In this document: positions 17,005 to 25,888 of the stretch, piece after piece
How positions within the stretch are numbered: position 1 is the first letter of the stretch
How the letters are laid out: each line of letters starts with the position of its first letter
Assembly (NCBI RefSeq): GCF_900156095.1
Contig: NZ_FTMJ01000016.1
Coordinates: 1 to 64,000 of the forward strand
Reading direction: 5' to 3'
DNA: 64,000 nt
Source: Aeromonas sp. RU39B
GTDB lineage: Bacteria; Pseudomonadota; Gammaproteobacteria; Enterobacterales; Aeromonadaceae
The notes under the pieces: generated by a model
The model's input: the letters and a program-made list of their open reading frames with translations, nothing else
What the model was told of the DNA's origin: nothing
The model's database searches: none
Position numbers and translations under genes: made by a program

Positions 17005-17604
17005 ATGCAGCAAGCACGACAACGTGAGTATGTGGAGTGGTTCTCTCGTACTTCGGATAGTGGACATCTGTCAGCCCTGATTGGCCGGTTCAGCCGGGAG
17101 ATGGGATATGACCATTTCGGGTGTGCCTTAGTGATGCCCATGCCACAATCGCCTGCCCGGGTCGTACTTTTTAATGAGGCCACCGAGGCGTCGATGCAGG
17201 TGCATGAAGCTGACCACCCCATAGCGGAAGATCCGCTAATTCGTCTTGCCCAAACGCAGACACTGCCTATTTACTGGGGACGCCTCGACGAGCGAGCCCG
17301 CTTCTTGCAGAAAGATACGCTTGAGTTGATGGAGAAGGTGGCCTGCTCCGGTCTGCACCAGGGCGTCTCCTTCCCGCTGCATGGCGCTGAGGGTGAAAAC
17401 GGCATCCTCTCGTTTATTACCCACACGGCGGTGGATTCTGCGCTGGTGCTGGAGAGTTCTCCGCTGCTGTTCTGGATGTCGCACAACATTTTCGCTGCGG
17501 CCATTCGGGTCGCCCGTCGCAATCTGCTGCCTGGGGCGGCGGTCGAAGGCCCTAACGAAGGCCATACCCCCTACCGAGTCATCAGAACCGACAGATTGCA
17601 CTGA
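17005..17604 (+). CDS. Autoinducer-binding-domain-only LuxR homologue (truncated AhyR-like)
   Basis: A 199-residue protein that matches the N-terminal autoinducer-binding domain of AhyR/AsaR-type LuxR regulators (IGRFSREMGYD, QTLPIYWGRLDERARFLQ, SFPLHGAEGENGILSFIT, LLFWMSHNIF). It stops where the DNA-binding domain should begin. Three of the five usual acyl-homoserine-lactone pocket residues checked are kept or changed as follows: Asp76, Pro77 and Trp91 are kept, while the Trp and Tyr positions are Ser63 and His67. It may be a non-DNA-binding partner of a full-length AhyR or a decaying paralogue. The ATG at 17005 is chosen; GTG codons at 16996 and 16999 are alternatives. Confidence 0.78.
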   Translation: MQQARQREYVEWFSRTSDSGHLSALIGRFSREMGYDHFGCALVMPMPQSPARVVLFNEATEASMQVHEADHPIAEDPLIRLAQTQTLPIYWGRLDERARFLQKDTLELMEKVACSGLHQGVSFPLHGAEGENGILSFITHTAVDSALVLESSPLLFWMSHNIFAAAIRVARRNLLPGAAVEGPNEGHTPYRVIRTDRLH

Positions 17605-18075
17605 CATTGCTGCCATTCAGGCATGCAATATTCGGTCGTTACTGGATTATCTCTCTATTTATCGACCTTAACGGAATACTGACGCTTATTTATTCTTCTG
17701 TTATTTCTTCTTGGCAAGAGATTGTTCAAGCCATAAATAAGGTATCTCACTTCTCTTTTATCATTTGAATATGAGTGCCCTATATAACTTCATCAATCGT
17801 AAGGGAATATTGTTTTCTAGGTTTCATTGGGTTTCTTTCGAGGCTCAACAGGCCGCTCGATTCACTGCCATAAAATGATGACAGGCTGTCGTAACTTGGC
17901 TGCGAGTAGTACCCCAATTGGGGTGTGAATGCTATCGCCATGTTATATAAGCATTTTTAAAAACGTTGACCGAACTAGTACTTTTTTAATACTTCTTGCT
18001 GGAAAGGTATTGATTTAGTCTGTGGTTTATCCCAGTCGGGATAATCGGATGTTGGCTGTAATAAGGAAAATAACT
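17605..18075. promoter_or_regulatory. Long regulatory intergenic region with ACCCCAATTGGGGT palindrome
   Basis: A 471-bp A/T-rich region precedes the CsgD/VpsT-like gene. No remnant of a LuxR helix-turn-helix is readable after the truncated gene. A perfect 14-bp palindrome, ACCCCAATTGGGGT, lies at 17911-17924, about 150 bp before the start. Further down are A/T-rich patches, including an AGTAC/AATACTT area near 17975-17997. Long control regions are common upstream of biofilm master regulators. Confidence 0.45.
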
Positions 18076-18735
18076 ATGTCAGTCATCTATCAAATCGGGC
18101 TGATAACTAAAGACAATTTGCAGGCAGATACACTGCGCCACTATCTGATGGAACAGCTGGTGCAAGATATCGCATTGATCTGCAATGTGGATGACTTTAC
18201 CTCCTTTGCGTGGTCTCCGTCGGCGTTACTGCTGGTGGATCAGGAGTATCTCAGGCAGGCACAGGATGCCCGTTGGCACGAAGAGGTGCTGCGCCTCTGT
18301 CCGCAGGCGCGGGTCGTGCTGCTCAATGCTCCCGAAGATGTGGCGGCAGACATGCTGCTGCCGTGGCCCAGCTTGTCGGGGTTGTTCTTCCGGCATGCGC
18401 CGCTCAGTCAACTGGTACTGGGTACCAGAAAAGTACTGGCTGGTGAAATGTGGCTACCGCGACAGGTGATGGGAGAGTTGCTTGAGTATTACCGCTCTGC
18501 CCGTCCGCGCAAGGCGCAGACCGATTCACTGATCGATCTGACCATTCGCGAACAGGAGATCATGCGCTGCCTGATGACAGGTGCTTCCAACAGCGAAATT
18601 GCGAGCAGCCTGTTTGTCAGCGAGCACACCATCAAGTCCCATCTCTATAACGTGTTCAAGAAGATCAATGTGCGCAACCGGCTGCAGGCTGTGCGTTGGG
18701 CCAAAGAGAATCTGGACTCGGCCATGTGGCATTGA
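18076..18735 (+). CDS. CsgD/VpsT-like LuxR-family biofilm regulator
   Basis: A 219-residue regulator with an N-terminal receiver-like domain (LLLVDQEYL, Asp55) and a C-terminal LuxR-type helix-turn-helix (TGASNSEIASSLFVSEHTIKSHL). It is close to E. coli CsgD in length and sequence (GLITKDNLQA, VLLNAPED). Residues 126-129 read WLPR at the place of the VpsT c-di-GMP motif W[F/L/M][T/S]R, differing only at the third position. CsgD lacks this motif. The start ATG at 18076 follows AAGGA. No csgBA or vps genes are in the window. Role inferred: control of matrix or surface genes. Confidence 0.82.
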   Translation: MSVIYQIGLITKDNLQADTLRHYLMEQLVQDIALICNVDDFTSFAWSPSALLLVDQEYLRQAQDARWHEEVLRLCPQARVVLLNAPEDVAADMLLPWPSLSGLFFRHAPLSQLVLGTRKVLAGEMWLPRQVMGELLEYYRSARPRKAQTDSLIDLTIREQEIMRCLMTGASNSEIASSLFVSEHTIKSHLYNVFKKINVRNRLQAVRWAKENLDSAMWH

Positions 18736-18748
18736 TGCGGTTGTCCCC

Positions 18749-18780
18749 GGATAGGCAGTGACAAAAGGCACTGTCTATCC
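18749..18780 (+). terminator. Hairpin after the CsgD-like gene
   Basis: GGATAGGCAGTG and CACTGTCTATCC form a 12-bp stem with one G-U pair and an 8-nt loop, 14 bp after the stop codon. It has no T run, so it is an uncertain terminator. Its right arm overlaps the candidate LexA box of uvrA. Confidence 0.4.
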
Positions 18781-18788
18781 ATCCAGTA
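18769..18788 (+). promoter_or_regulatory. Candidate LexA (SOS) box upstream of uvrA
   Basis: The 20-mer has CTGT, 8 bases, CCAG with flanking CA/TA. It matches the E. coli-type consensus (TACTGT-N8-ACAGTA) with one core mismatch, and lies 53 bp before the uvrA ATG. A TGCGATACT extended -10-like sequence follows at 18795-18803. uvrA is a classical SOS gene, which supports the call. The right arm of a hairpin covers part of the same bases. Confidence 0.55.
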
Positions 18789-18840
18789 TCAACTGTGCGA
18801 TACTCACTCGCTCTGACGTGTCGAAACGAGCGTGTGCAAG

Positions 18841-21666
18841 ATGGAAAAGATCGTGGTCCGGGGTGCCCGCACCCACAACCTCAAGAACATCAATCTGACG
18901 CTGCCCCGTGACAAGCTGATCGTTGTCACCGGTCTATCCGGCTCGGGCAAATCCTCATTGGCCTTTGATACCCTCTATGCCGAGGGCCAGCGCCGCTATG
19001 TCGAGTCGCTTTCTGCCTATGCCCGCCAGTTCCTCTCCCTGATGGAGAAGCCGGATGTGGATCATATCGAGGGGCTCTCTCCGGCAATCTCTATCGAGCA
19101 GAAGTCGACCTCGCACAACCCGCGCTCGACGGTCGGCACCATCACTGAAATTTATGATTACCTGCGTCTGCTGTTTGCCCGGGTAGGCGAGCCGCGCTGC
19201 CCGACGCACGGCATCCCGCTGACCGCCCAAACCATCAGCCAAATGGTCGATCAGGTGCTGGCATTGCCGGAGGGGAGCAAGCTGATGCTGCTGGCGCCGG
19301 TCGTGCGTAACCGCAAGGGCGAGCACGTTAAGCTGCTGGAGAATCTGGCGGCTCAGGGTTATATCCGCGCCCGTATCGACGGCGAGGTGTGCGATCTTTC
19401 CGATCCGCCAACCCTTGAGCTGCAAAAGAAGCACACCATTGAAGTGGTGGTGGACCGCTTTAAGGTGCGCAGTGATCTGCAACAGCGTCTGGCTGAGTCG
19501 TTCGAGACCGCGTTGACGCTCTCCGGCGGTATCGTGCAGGTGGCGCCGATGGATGGCGAGATGGTGGAGCCGATGACCTTCTCGGCCAACTTCGCCTGCC
19601 CGGAGTGCGGCCACTCGGTCTCGGAGCTGGAGCCGCGCATTTTCTCATTCAACAACCCGGCCGGTGCCTGCCCCACCTGCGACGGGCTCGGTGTGCAGCA
19701 GTATTTCGATCCTGCCAAGGTGATCCACGATCCCTCCCTGAGTCTGGCTAACGGTGCGATTCGCGGTTGGGACAAGCGCAGCTTCTACTACTTCCAGATG
19801 TTGCGCTCGCTCTCGGAGCACTATCACTTTGATCTCGACTCGCCGTGGGAAGAGCTGCCGGTCAAGGTGCAAGAGGTCTTGCTGCGTGGCTCGGGCCATA
19901 GCGATATCGAGTTCCGCTATATGAACGACCGTGGCGACGTGGTCGTGCGCAAGCACCCCTTCGAGGGGATCTTGCACAACATGGAGCGGCGCTATCGCGA
20001 GACCGAGTCGATGACGGTGCGCGAAGAGTTGGCCAAATATATCGCCAACAAGCCCTGCACCAGTTGTGGCGGCAGCCGTCTGCGTGAAGAGGCGCGCCAT
20101 GTCTTTATTGAAAACCGCAATCTGCCGGCTATTGCCGATGACTCGATTGGCGATGCCTTGGCCTTTTTTGAGACGCTGACCCTGACTGGTCAGCGCGCCC
20201 AGATCGCCGAGAAGATCCTCAAAGAGATTATCGAGCGGCTAGGTTTCTTGGTGAATGTGGGGCTTAACTACCTGAGCCTGTCGCGCAGCGCCGAGACCCT
20301 CTCCGGCGGTGAAGCGCAGCGGATCCGTCTGGCCAGCCAGATTGGTGCCGGTCTGGTTGGCGTGATGTATGTGCTGGATGAGCCGAGTATCGGTTTGCAC
20401 CAACGTGACAACGAGCGCCTGCTCAACACCCTGACTCACCTGCGCGATCTCGGTAACACTGTGATTGTGGTGGAGCACGACGAAGATGCTATTCGCTTGG
20501 CAGATCATGTGCTCGACATCGGTCCCGGTGCCGGTGTGCACGGTGGTGCCATCGTGGCGCAAGGGACGCCGGCAGAGATCATCGCTAACCCTGATTCATT
20601 GACCGGTGATTATCTCTCGGGCCGCAAAAAAATTGAGGTGCCCCAGCAGCGCACTGCGCTGACTGACAAGTGGTTGAAGTTGAAAGGCGCCAGTGGCAAC
20701 AACCTGCGCAACGTCAATCTGGATCTGCCCATCGGGGTCATGACCTGCGTGACCGGCGTCTCCGGCTCTGGCAAGTCGACCCTTATTAACGACACCTTGT
20801 TCCGTATTGCCCATCGCGAATTGAACAAGGCGACCGAATCGACCCCGGCGCCCTATCGCAGCATTGAGGGGCTGGAGCATCTGGATAAGGTGGTGGATAT
20901 CGATCAGAGCCCGATCGGTCGTACCCCGCGCTCTAACCCGGCGACCTATACCGGTCTGTTTACCCCGATCCGCGAGCTGTTGTCCGGTACTCAGGAGGCG
21001 CGTTCACGCGGCTACCAACCGGGGCGGTTCTCCTTCAACGTGAAAGGGGGGCGCTGCGAAGCCTGTCAGGGGGATGGGGTCATCAAGGTGGAGATGCACT
21101 TCCTGCCGGATGTTTACGTGCCGTGTGATGTCTGCAAGGGTAAGCGCTACAACCGTGAAACGCTGGAAGTGAAGTACAAGGGCAAGAGCATCCATGAAAT
21201 CCTCGAGATGACGGTGGAAGACGCCCGTGCCTTCTTCGACCCGGTGCCGGCGGTGGCGCGTAAGCTGCAAACCCTGATGGATGTCGGTCTCTCCTACATT
21301 CGTCTTGGCCAGTCCGCCACCACCTTGTCGGGCGGTGAGGCGCAGCGGGTCAAGCTGGCGCGCGAGCTCTCCAAGCGTGACACTGGCCAGACGCTCTATA
21401 TTCTCGACGAGCCGACCACAGGTCTGCATTTCCACGATATTCAGCAGCTGCTCAAGGTGCTGCACCAGCTGCGCGATCGCGGCAATACTATCGTCATCAT
21501 CGAGCACAATCTGGATGTGATTAAAACCGCTGACTGGATCGTCGATCTGGGGCCAGAAGGCGGTGCCGGTGGCGGCCGTATTCTGGTGACCGGTACGCCC
21601 GAGCAAATTTGCGAGAATCAGGAGTCACATACCGCCCGTTTCTTGCGGCCGTTACTGGTCCGCTGA
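18841..21666 (+). CDS. uvrA: Excinuclease ABC subunit A
   Basis: A 941-residue ATPase that scans DNA for damage and loads UvrB in nucleotide excision repair. Two ABC modules are visible: the first Walker [10 protein letters not shown] (residues 31-39), the second GVSGSGKST, and LSGGEAQR signatures in both halves. Zinc-finger cysteines ([10 protein letters not shown] and later CEACQGDG with CDVCKG) are present. The ATG at 18841 matches the E. coli N terminus ([16 protein letters not shown]). A GTG 9 bp upstream is possible but unlikely. Confidence 0.97.
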   Translation: MEKIVVRGARTHNLKNINLTLPRDKLIVVTGLSGSGKSSLAFDTLYAEGQRRYVESLSAYARQFLSLMEKPDVDHIEGLSPAISIEQKSTSHNPRSTVGTITEIYDYLRLLFARVGEPRCPTHGIPLTAQTISQMVDQVLALPEGSKLMLLAPVVRNRKGEHVKLLENLAAQGYIRARIDGEVCDLSDPPTLELQKKHTIEVVVDRFKVRSDLQQRLAESFETALTLSGGIVQVAPMDGEMVEPMTFSANFACPECGHSVSELEPRIFSFNNPAGACPTCDGLGVQQYFDPAKVIHDPSLSLANGAIRGWDKRSFYYFQMLRSLSEHYHFDLDSPWEELPVKVQEVLLRGSGHSDIEFRYMNDRGDVVVRKHPFEGILHNMERRYRETESMTVREELAKYIANKPCTSCGGSRLREEARHVFIENRNLPAIADDSIGDALAFFETLTLTGQRAQIAEKILKEIIERLGFLVNVGLNYLSLSRSAETLSGGEAQRIRLASQIGAGLVGVMYVLDEPSIGLHQRDNERLLNTLTHLRDLGNTVIVVEHDEDAIRLADHVLDIGPGAGVHGGAIVAQGTPAEIIANPDSLTGDYLSGRKKIEVPQQRTALTDKWLKLKGASGNNLRNVNLDLPIGVMTCVTGVSGSGKSTLINDTLFRIAHRELNKATESTPAPYRSIEGLEHLDKVVDIDQSPIGRTPRSNPATYTGLFTPIRELLSGTQEARSRGYQPGRFSFNVKGGRCEACQGDGVIKVEMHFLPDVYVPCDVCKGKRYNRETLEVKYKGKSIHEILEMTVEDARAFFDPVPAVARKLQTLMDVGLSYIRLGQSATTLSGGEAQRVKLARELSKRDTGQTLYILDEPTTGLHFHDIQQLLKVLHQLRDRGNTIVIIEHNLDVIKTADWIVDLGPEGGAGGGRILVTGTPEQICENQESHTARFLRPLLVR

Positions 21667-21682
21667 GTGAAATCGGGATGCA

Positions 21683-21710
21683 AAAGGGGCCTTGTGCCCC
21701 TTTGTTTTTT
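21683..21710 (+). terminator. Terminator after uvrA
   Basis: AAAGGGGC/GCCCCTTT pair around a short loop, followed by GTTTTTT. It lies 17 bp after the uvrA stop. Confidence 0.88.
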
Positions 21711-21789
21711 CTCACAGGAATGCCAGTATCGGACCCGCTCTGTTGATCCTTCGCCATAATAGAAAAAACGATGAATCCGGATACGTTTG

Positions 21790-23448
21790 ATGCAGCATCC
21801 CGCCAAGACGATTAACTATCAGGTTGCCTTCTCGATGGGCGTCATCTGGGTGGTGGCCATGGGATTGCTGATCGCAATCCTGTTGAGTGCGTTGTTGCCA
21901 CAACTACACCGCATCGAAGAGCAGCAGATGCGCCAGCATCTGGTGCGGGCTATCAGTCTGGTGCAAAGCGATCTGAAGGGCATGCAGGCCTTCGCCAAAG
22001 ATTGGTCCATGTGGGATGACGCCTACAACTTTATGGCAGACACCAACCCGGATTTTGTCCGGGTCAACCTGTTAACCGATGCTCCCATGCGTGACTTTGA
22101 GCTCAATGTGATGAGCTTTATCAAGGTGCAGGGGTATGAGAAATGGACCCGCATCATGCTGCCGGGTTTACCGCCAGACAGCTATCACGTCTTTCCTGCC
22201 TACCTCGATAAACTCAAGTTCGAAGAGCTGCCCAAGGTGGATCGTGAAGGCGTTCAAGGTCTTAAGGAAACCCCGTGGGGGCCTTTGCTGTTTTGCCTCG
22301 AGCCCATCACCAATTCAGCTGGAACGCTGACGCCGAACGGCTATTTCTTGGTGGCGCGTTGGCTGGATGAGCACTATCTGCGGCGTCTGTCAGAGAAGGT
22401 GGCGCTTCCCATGAGCCTGACCTCGCCACAGGAGATGCCGGATCTCTCCCTTTACACGCCACTTGGCAATAACACCTTGTTCCGCCTGGGGTATGAGGGG
22501 TGGCGCCATCAGTGGGGAGAGGTGCTATTGCTTGATGATCGCGGCAACGCCAGTTTGCAACTGCGGCTGGTGTCCCCCCGTGACATGCTGCTGGGTAGCG
22601 GACAAGCTTTGCTGATAGTGCTGGCTGGCACGCTGCTTATCTGCCTGCTTTGTGGCCTGGTGGCGTTTGTCCGGTTGCAAAGCATCGTACTGCGTCCACT
22701 GCACGCTCTGATGGAAGGCGTCCAACGCTATCACATAGGTAGTGACCCTGTGGTTCTGCCGCTTATCGATAGCAGCCATGAGTTGGGAGTGTTGTCGCGC
22801 AAGATCCGCGATCTGGCGGTTCGTCTGCACCTGCAACACCGGACCTTACAACTCCATAGTCAACGTATGGAGGAGGCGGCCAATCTGGATCCGCTGACCC
22901 AGTGTTTTAACCGCCGTTATCTCGACAGCTGGCAGGAGCGGCTGGAGTACCGTCATCAGCATCTGCTGGTGCTGACGATCGATCTCGATTACTTCAAGCA
23001 GATCAATGACCGTCATGGCCATGATACCGGCGATCTGGTGTTGATACAGTTTGCCGACCTGATGCGCAGCCAGCTGCGCCATGACGAATTACTGGTACGA
23101 CTCGGTGGCGAGGAGTTTTTGGTGGTATGTGAATGCCGTACCCGCGAGCAGGCCCGAGCCATCACAGAGCGTTTGCAACAGGCCATCGCCATGGCGCCGT
23201 TTGGTAATGATAAGGCCGATATCTCAGTGACTGCCTCCATGGGGTTTTCCCTCTTCCCGCCAGGGCCAGAGCGCCATGCTGCCGGTTGGGCGCTCTGCCT
23301 TAAACTGGCCGACATGGCGGTCTATCGTGCCAAAACATCGGGGCGTAACACCTGGGTCGGCATGCTGGTTGAAGGGGCAGATCCGCTCCCTTCCTTTAAT
23401 GGTGATGAGCTGCAGAGCCTCGGGGTGGTCGAACTGTTCAAGCCATAA
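21790..23448 (+). CDS. CHASE4-HAMP-GGDEF membrane diguanylate cyclase
   Basis: A 552-residue protein with a first membrane segment (about 15-40), a periplasmic CHASE4 domain (signature WSMWDDAYNF), a second membrane segment near residues 275-297, a HAMP-like linker and a C-terminal GGDEF domain. The active-site loop is GGEEF. The segment before it reads RHDELLVRL, so the inhibitory RxxD site is RxxE and product inhibition may be weakened. The ATG at 21790 follows a poor ribosome site; a TTG lies one codon earlier. It is probably a single-gene unit. Confidence 0.88.
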   Translation: MQHPAKTINYQVAFSMGVIWVVAMGLLIAILLSALLPQLHRIEEQQMRQHLVRAISLVQSDLKGMQAFAKDWSMWDDAYNFMADTNPDFVRVNLLTDAPMRDFELNVMSFIKVQGYEKWTRIMLPGLPPDSYHVFPAYLDKLKFEELPKVDREGVQGLKETPWGPLLFCLEPITNSAGTLTPNGYFLVARWLDEHYLRRLSEKVALPMSLTSPQEMPDLSLYTPLGNNTLFRLGYEGWRHQWGEVLLLDDRGNASLQLRLVSPRDMLLGSGQALLIVLAGTLLICLLCGLVAFVRLQSIVLRPLHALMEGVQRYHIGSDPVVLPLIDSSHELGVLSRKIRDLAVRLHLQHRTLQLHSQRMEEAANLDPLTQCFNRRYLDSWQERLEYRHQHLLVLTIDLDYFKQINDRHGHDTGDLVLIQFADLMRSQLRHDELLVRLGGEEFLVVCECRTREQARAITERLQQAIAMAPFGNDKADISVTASMGFSLFPPGPERHAAGWALCLKLADMAVYRAKTSGRNTWVGMLVEGADPLPSFNGDELQSLGVVELFKP

Positions 23449-23563
23449 ATATCCTTGATGAATACATCTTTTATCGCGTTGTTGCATTGTGAAACGCATA
23501 AATGTGCGCCTTATCTGTCATTTAAAAGATGATTCGTACATCCATCATTAAATTCGGCAACAA

Positions 23564-23577
23564 TTGCGCTAAATCAA
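23564..23577 (+). promoter_or_regulatory. FNR-like site upstream of ompW
   Basis: TTGCG-CTAA-ATCAA matches the FNR consensus TTGAT-N4-ATCAA with a perfect right half and three of five bases in the left half. It lies 77 bp before the ompW start. ompW is oxygen/FNR-responsive in enterobacteria. This is a motif match only. Confidence 0.35.
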
Positions 23578-23653
23578 TAACGAGGTTGTTTCCTTTTCGT
23601 AGAGTGAGGGCGCTTACGGCACTTTCATAAAAAATCAGAACAAGGAATATACA

Positions 23654-24265
23654 ATGACAAAGACACTTCCTCTGTTGATTGCAGCAGCAATAGCCTCTCC
23701 GATTGCAATGGCCCACCAGGCCGGTGACTTCCTGGTGCGCGGTGGCGCCGCCATGGTGGTACCTCACGAAAGCAGTGATGATGTTCTTAATACCGGCGAA
23801 CTCAAAGTCAACAATAATACCCAGTTGGGGCTGACATTGGGTTATATGGTGACCGACAATATCGGCGTAGAGCTGCTGGCTGCTACCCCGTTCTCCCACA
23901 CGGTCAGCACCCGCGGCTTGGGTGAAGTCGCCAAGGTTAAGCATCTGCCGCCAACCCTGATGGGTCAGTACTATTTCGGTGATGCCAAAAGTACGGTGCG
24001 TCCTTATGTCGGCGTGGGTGTGAACTACACCACCTTCTTTGACGAAGAGGGACGTGGCGCTCTGTCAGGTACCAGCGTAAAAGTGGATGATTCCTGGGGT
24101 GTTGCCGGTCAGGTCGGTGTGGATGTGGCGTTGAATGAGCGCTGGTTTATGAACGCCTCCGCCTGGATGATCGACATTGATACTGATGTGCACACTGCTG
24201 TGGGTACGATAAAGACCCAGATTGATCCGTATGTCTTTATGCTGGCCGCCGGTTATCGTTTCTAA
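23654..24265 (+). CDS. ompW: Outer membrane protein OmpW
   Basis: A 203-residue eight-stranded beta-barrel porin of the OmpW family. The signal peptide ends at AMA (about residue 20). The mature start HQAGDFLVRGGAAMV, the middle NTQLGLTLGYMVTDNIGVELLAATPF and the C-terminal FMLAAGYRF with terminal Phe are diagnostic. It is thought to pass small hydrophobic compounds across the outer membrane. A good terminator follows, so it is a single-gene unit. Confidence 0.95.
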   Translation: MTKTLPLLIAAAIASPIAMAHQAGDFLVRGGAAMVVPHESSDDVLNTGELKVNNNTQLGLTLGYMVTDNIGVELLAATPFSHTVSTRGLGEVAKVKHLPPTLMGQYYFGDAKSTVRPYVGVGVNYTTFFDEEGRGALSGTSVKVDDSWGVAGQVGVDVALNERWFMNASAWMIDIDTDVHTAVGTIKTQIDPYVFMLAAGYRF

Positions 24266-24286
24266 TCTCTACTGGTCATCACATGG

Positions 24287-24314
24287 GGCCCGGACTCTGT
24301 TCCGGGCCTTTTTG
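24287..24314 (+). terminator. Terminator after ompW
   Basis: GGCCCGGA/TCCGGGCC stem with a 6-nt loop followed by five T residues, 21 bp after the ompW stop. Confidence 0.88.
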
Positions 24315-24420
24315 TTCTTGCTGGTCCGGGCTTGAGTCGCGCGCTGGGGCAGGGTAGCCTGACGCCATTCTTGCTGTATGCCACCGCTGATGGTGGCCTC
24401 CTTAATACTGGAGAGTTTTG

Positions 24421-25125
24421 GTGAAACACACTTGCCTGCTGTCGATGACTCTGATGGTGGCCGGCCTGCCGGCCACCGCCCTGCCACTGATGACGCTTGA
24501 TCAGCAGTTTGACCTGATGGAGAAGGGTGCCAACACCGCGCTGGACACCCGTCAGGTGAGCCATGATGGCGTCATCATGACCGCTTGGCTTGATGGCGAT
24601 CTTCCCGTCATTATTGCGGTGCCACGACTGGACGAGAATGGCCAGCAGCAGGGCGTCAGCCGTTACTATTTCAAGCAGGGCGAGCTGTTCGGGGTGCGCG
24701 AGCCCGAAGCGCGCTTCTCGTTTCATGACGGTCACTTACTCGAATGGCTCGACGAGCATGGCAAGCCGGAACGCTTTGTCAGCAAAGTGAGCATGCAGCA
24801 GCGGGAGCGCTGGCTGGTGCGCCGCGCGGCAGAGCTCAAGTCGCTGTTTGTGCCGAGTCAGGCCGAGCTCAGCTTAGATAAAGGTGGTGCCGGCGCCCCG
24901 GCGGCAGGCAGCGCGCGTACTGAGTGGTTGTGCAACCAGAAGATGCTGGCCATGAGCGGCGCGGCGGATGTGACCCATGATGGAGCCCATTGGCAGCTGG
25001 ATGCCCAGCAGGTTAAAGGCCGGGTTCGCTTGTCACGGGAAGGACAGTGGGTCGAGCTGGATATGGTGTGCCAAGTGACGGCCAATCGGGTTACCCGGCT
25101 GACCTGGCAAGCGGTTCATCCTTAA
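24421..25125 (+). CDS. Exported protein of unknown function
   Basis: A 234-residue protein with an N-terminal signal peptide (KHTCLLSMTLMVAGLPATA). I do not recognise the family. The first half is compact and acidic (DQQFDLMEKGANTALDTRQ, YYFKQGELFGVREPEARF). An Ala/Gly-rich linker follows near residue 160, and the last part is beta-like (GRVRLSREGQWVELDMVC). The start is taken as the GTG at 24421 after GGAGAG; a TTG precedes it directly. Its 3' end overlaps sanA by 4 bp, tail to tail. Confidence 0.65.
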   Translation: MKHTCLLSMTLMVAGLPATALPLMTLDQQFDLMEKGANTALDTRQVSHDGVIMTAWLDGDLPVIIAVPRLDENGQQQGVSRYYFKQGELFGVREPEARFSFHDGHLLEWLDEHGKPERFVSKVSMQQRERWLVRRAAELKSLFVPSQAELSLDKGGAGAPAAGSARTEWLCNQKMLAMSGAADVTHDGAHWQLDAQQVKGRVRLSREGQWVELDMVCQVTANRVTRLTWQAVHP

Positions 25126-25862
25126 GGCGTCGTCGTGGCGCTCTGGGCCAGGCATGGCTGCAGAGTGCCTAATGTACTGAGTGGCGAGCAGGGCTGCGGC
25201 GCTCCGATCTCAATCGGCTTGCCGAGAAACTTCGGCTCCTTGCTCAGGACATAGAGATCGAGCAGGCTCATAAAGCGGGCGAAGATCTCGCGGGTGCGGG
25301 TCTTGATCCCCTCTTCCGGCTCGACATCCCGGGCGTTGTAGCCAATTGCCTTAATGCCAAAGCGATGGGCGATAAAAATAGCCCGTTCGTTGTGAAATTT
25401 CTGCGACACCACGGTATAGGATGCTTGGCCGAACACTTCCCGAGCGCGCACCACCGAGTCCAAGGTCCGGAAACCGGCAAAGTCCATATAGATGGCTGAT
25501 GCCGGGATCCCGGCCTTGATCAGCGCACGGCGCATCAAACGCGGCTCGTTATACTGAACGGTCGCGTTATCTCCCGAGACCAGAATGTAATCAACCTTGC
25601 CGTTGTTATAGAGCTCGGTAGCCGCATTGATCCGGTTCATAAAGTAGGGGTTGTGGCCGCCGCCAACCAGGTATTTCGACGTCCCCAGCACCAGTGCCAC
25701 CTTGTTGTAGGGCACATCGGCCAGGTTGTCGAAGGTAAAGCGCCCGGTTTTCGAGACGCGCCATTCACCGTAAGTCAGCAGCAGCAGAGCGAGCGCCAGC
25801 AACAAGCAAACAGCCGCCAGAAGAAACAGGGCGATTTTTTTCGGGGAAATACGAAACTGCAT
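25122..25862 (-). CDS. sanA: SanA-like DUF218 membrane protein
   Basis: A 246-residue inner-membrane protein of the SanA/YdcF (DUF218) family, linked in E. coli to the envelope barrier and vancomycin exclusion. One membrane segment (about 10-32) precedes the DUF218 domain with VALVLGTSKYLVGGGHN, YILVSGDN, FAGFRTLDSVVRA and SQKFHNERAIFIA. The C-terminal PKFLGKPIEIG also matches SanA; the last 30 residues are extra. The start is uncertain (ATGs at 25862 and 25871). It lies 26 bp after menE and is probably transcribed with the men operon. Confidence 0.88.
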   Translation of the reverse strand: MQFRISPKKIALFLLAAVCLLLALALLLLTYGEWRVSKTGRFTFDNLADVPYNKVALVLGTSKYLVGGGHNPYFMNRINAATELYNNGKVDYILVSGDNATVQYNEPRLMRRALIKAGIPASAIYMDFAGFRTLDSVVRAREVFGQASYTVVSQKFHNERAIFIAHRFGIKAIGYNARDVEPEEGIKTRTREIFARFMSLLDLYVLSKEPKFLGKPIEIGAPQPCSPLSTLGTLQPCLAQSATTTP

Positions 25863-25888
25863 GTCAGGCATTTTATAACAATGCCGGC

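Noticed and set aside
17605..18075. A detached helix-turn-helix of the truncated AhyR-like protein
   Set aside because: All frames after the stop codon are interrupted and show no LuxR DNA-binding motif before the unrelated CsgD-like gene.
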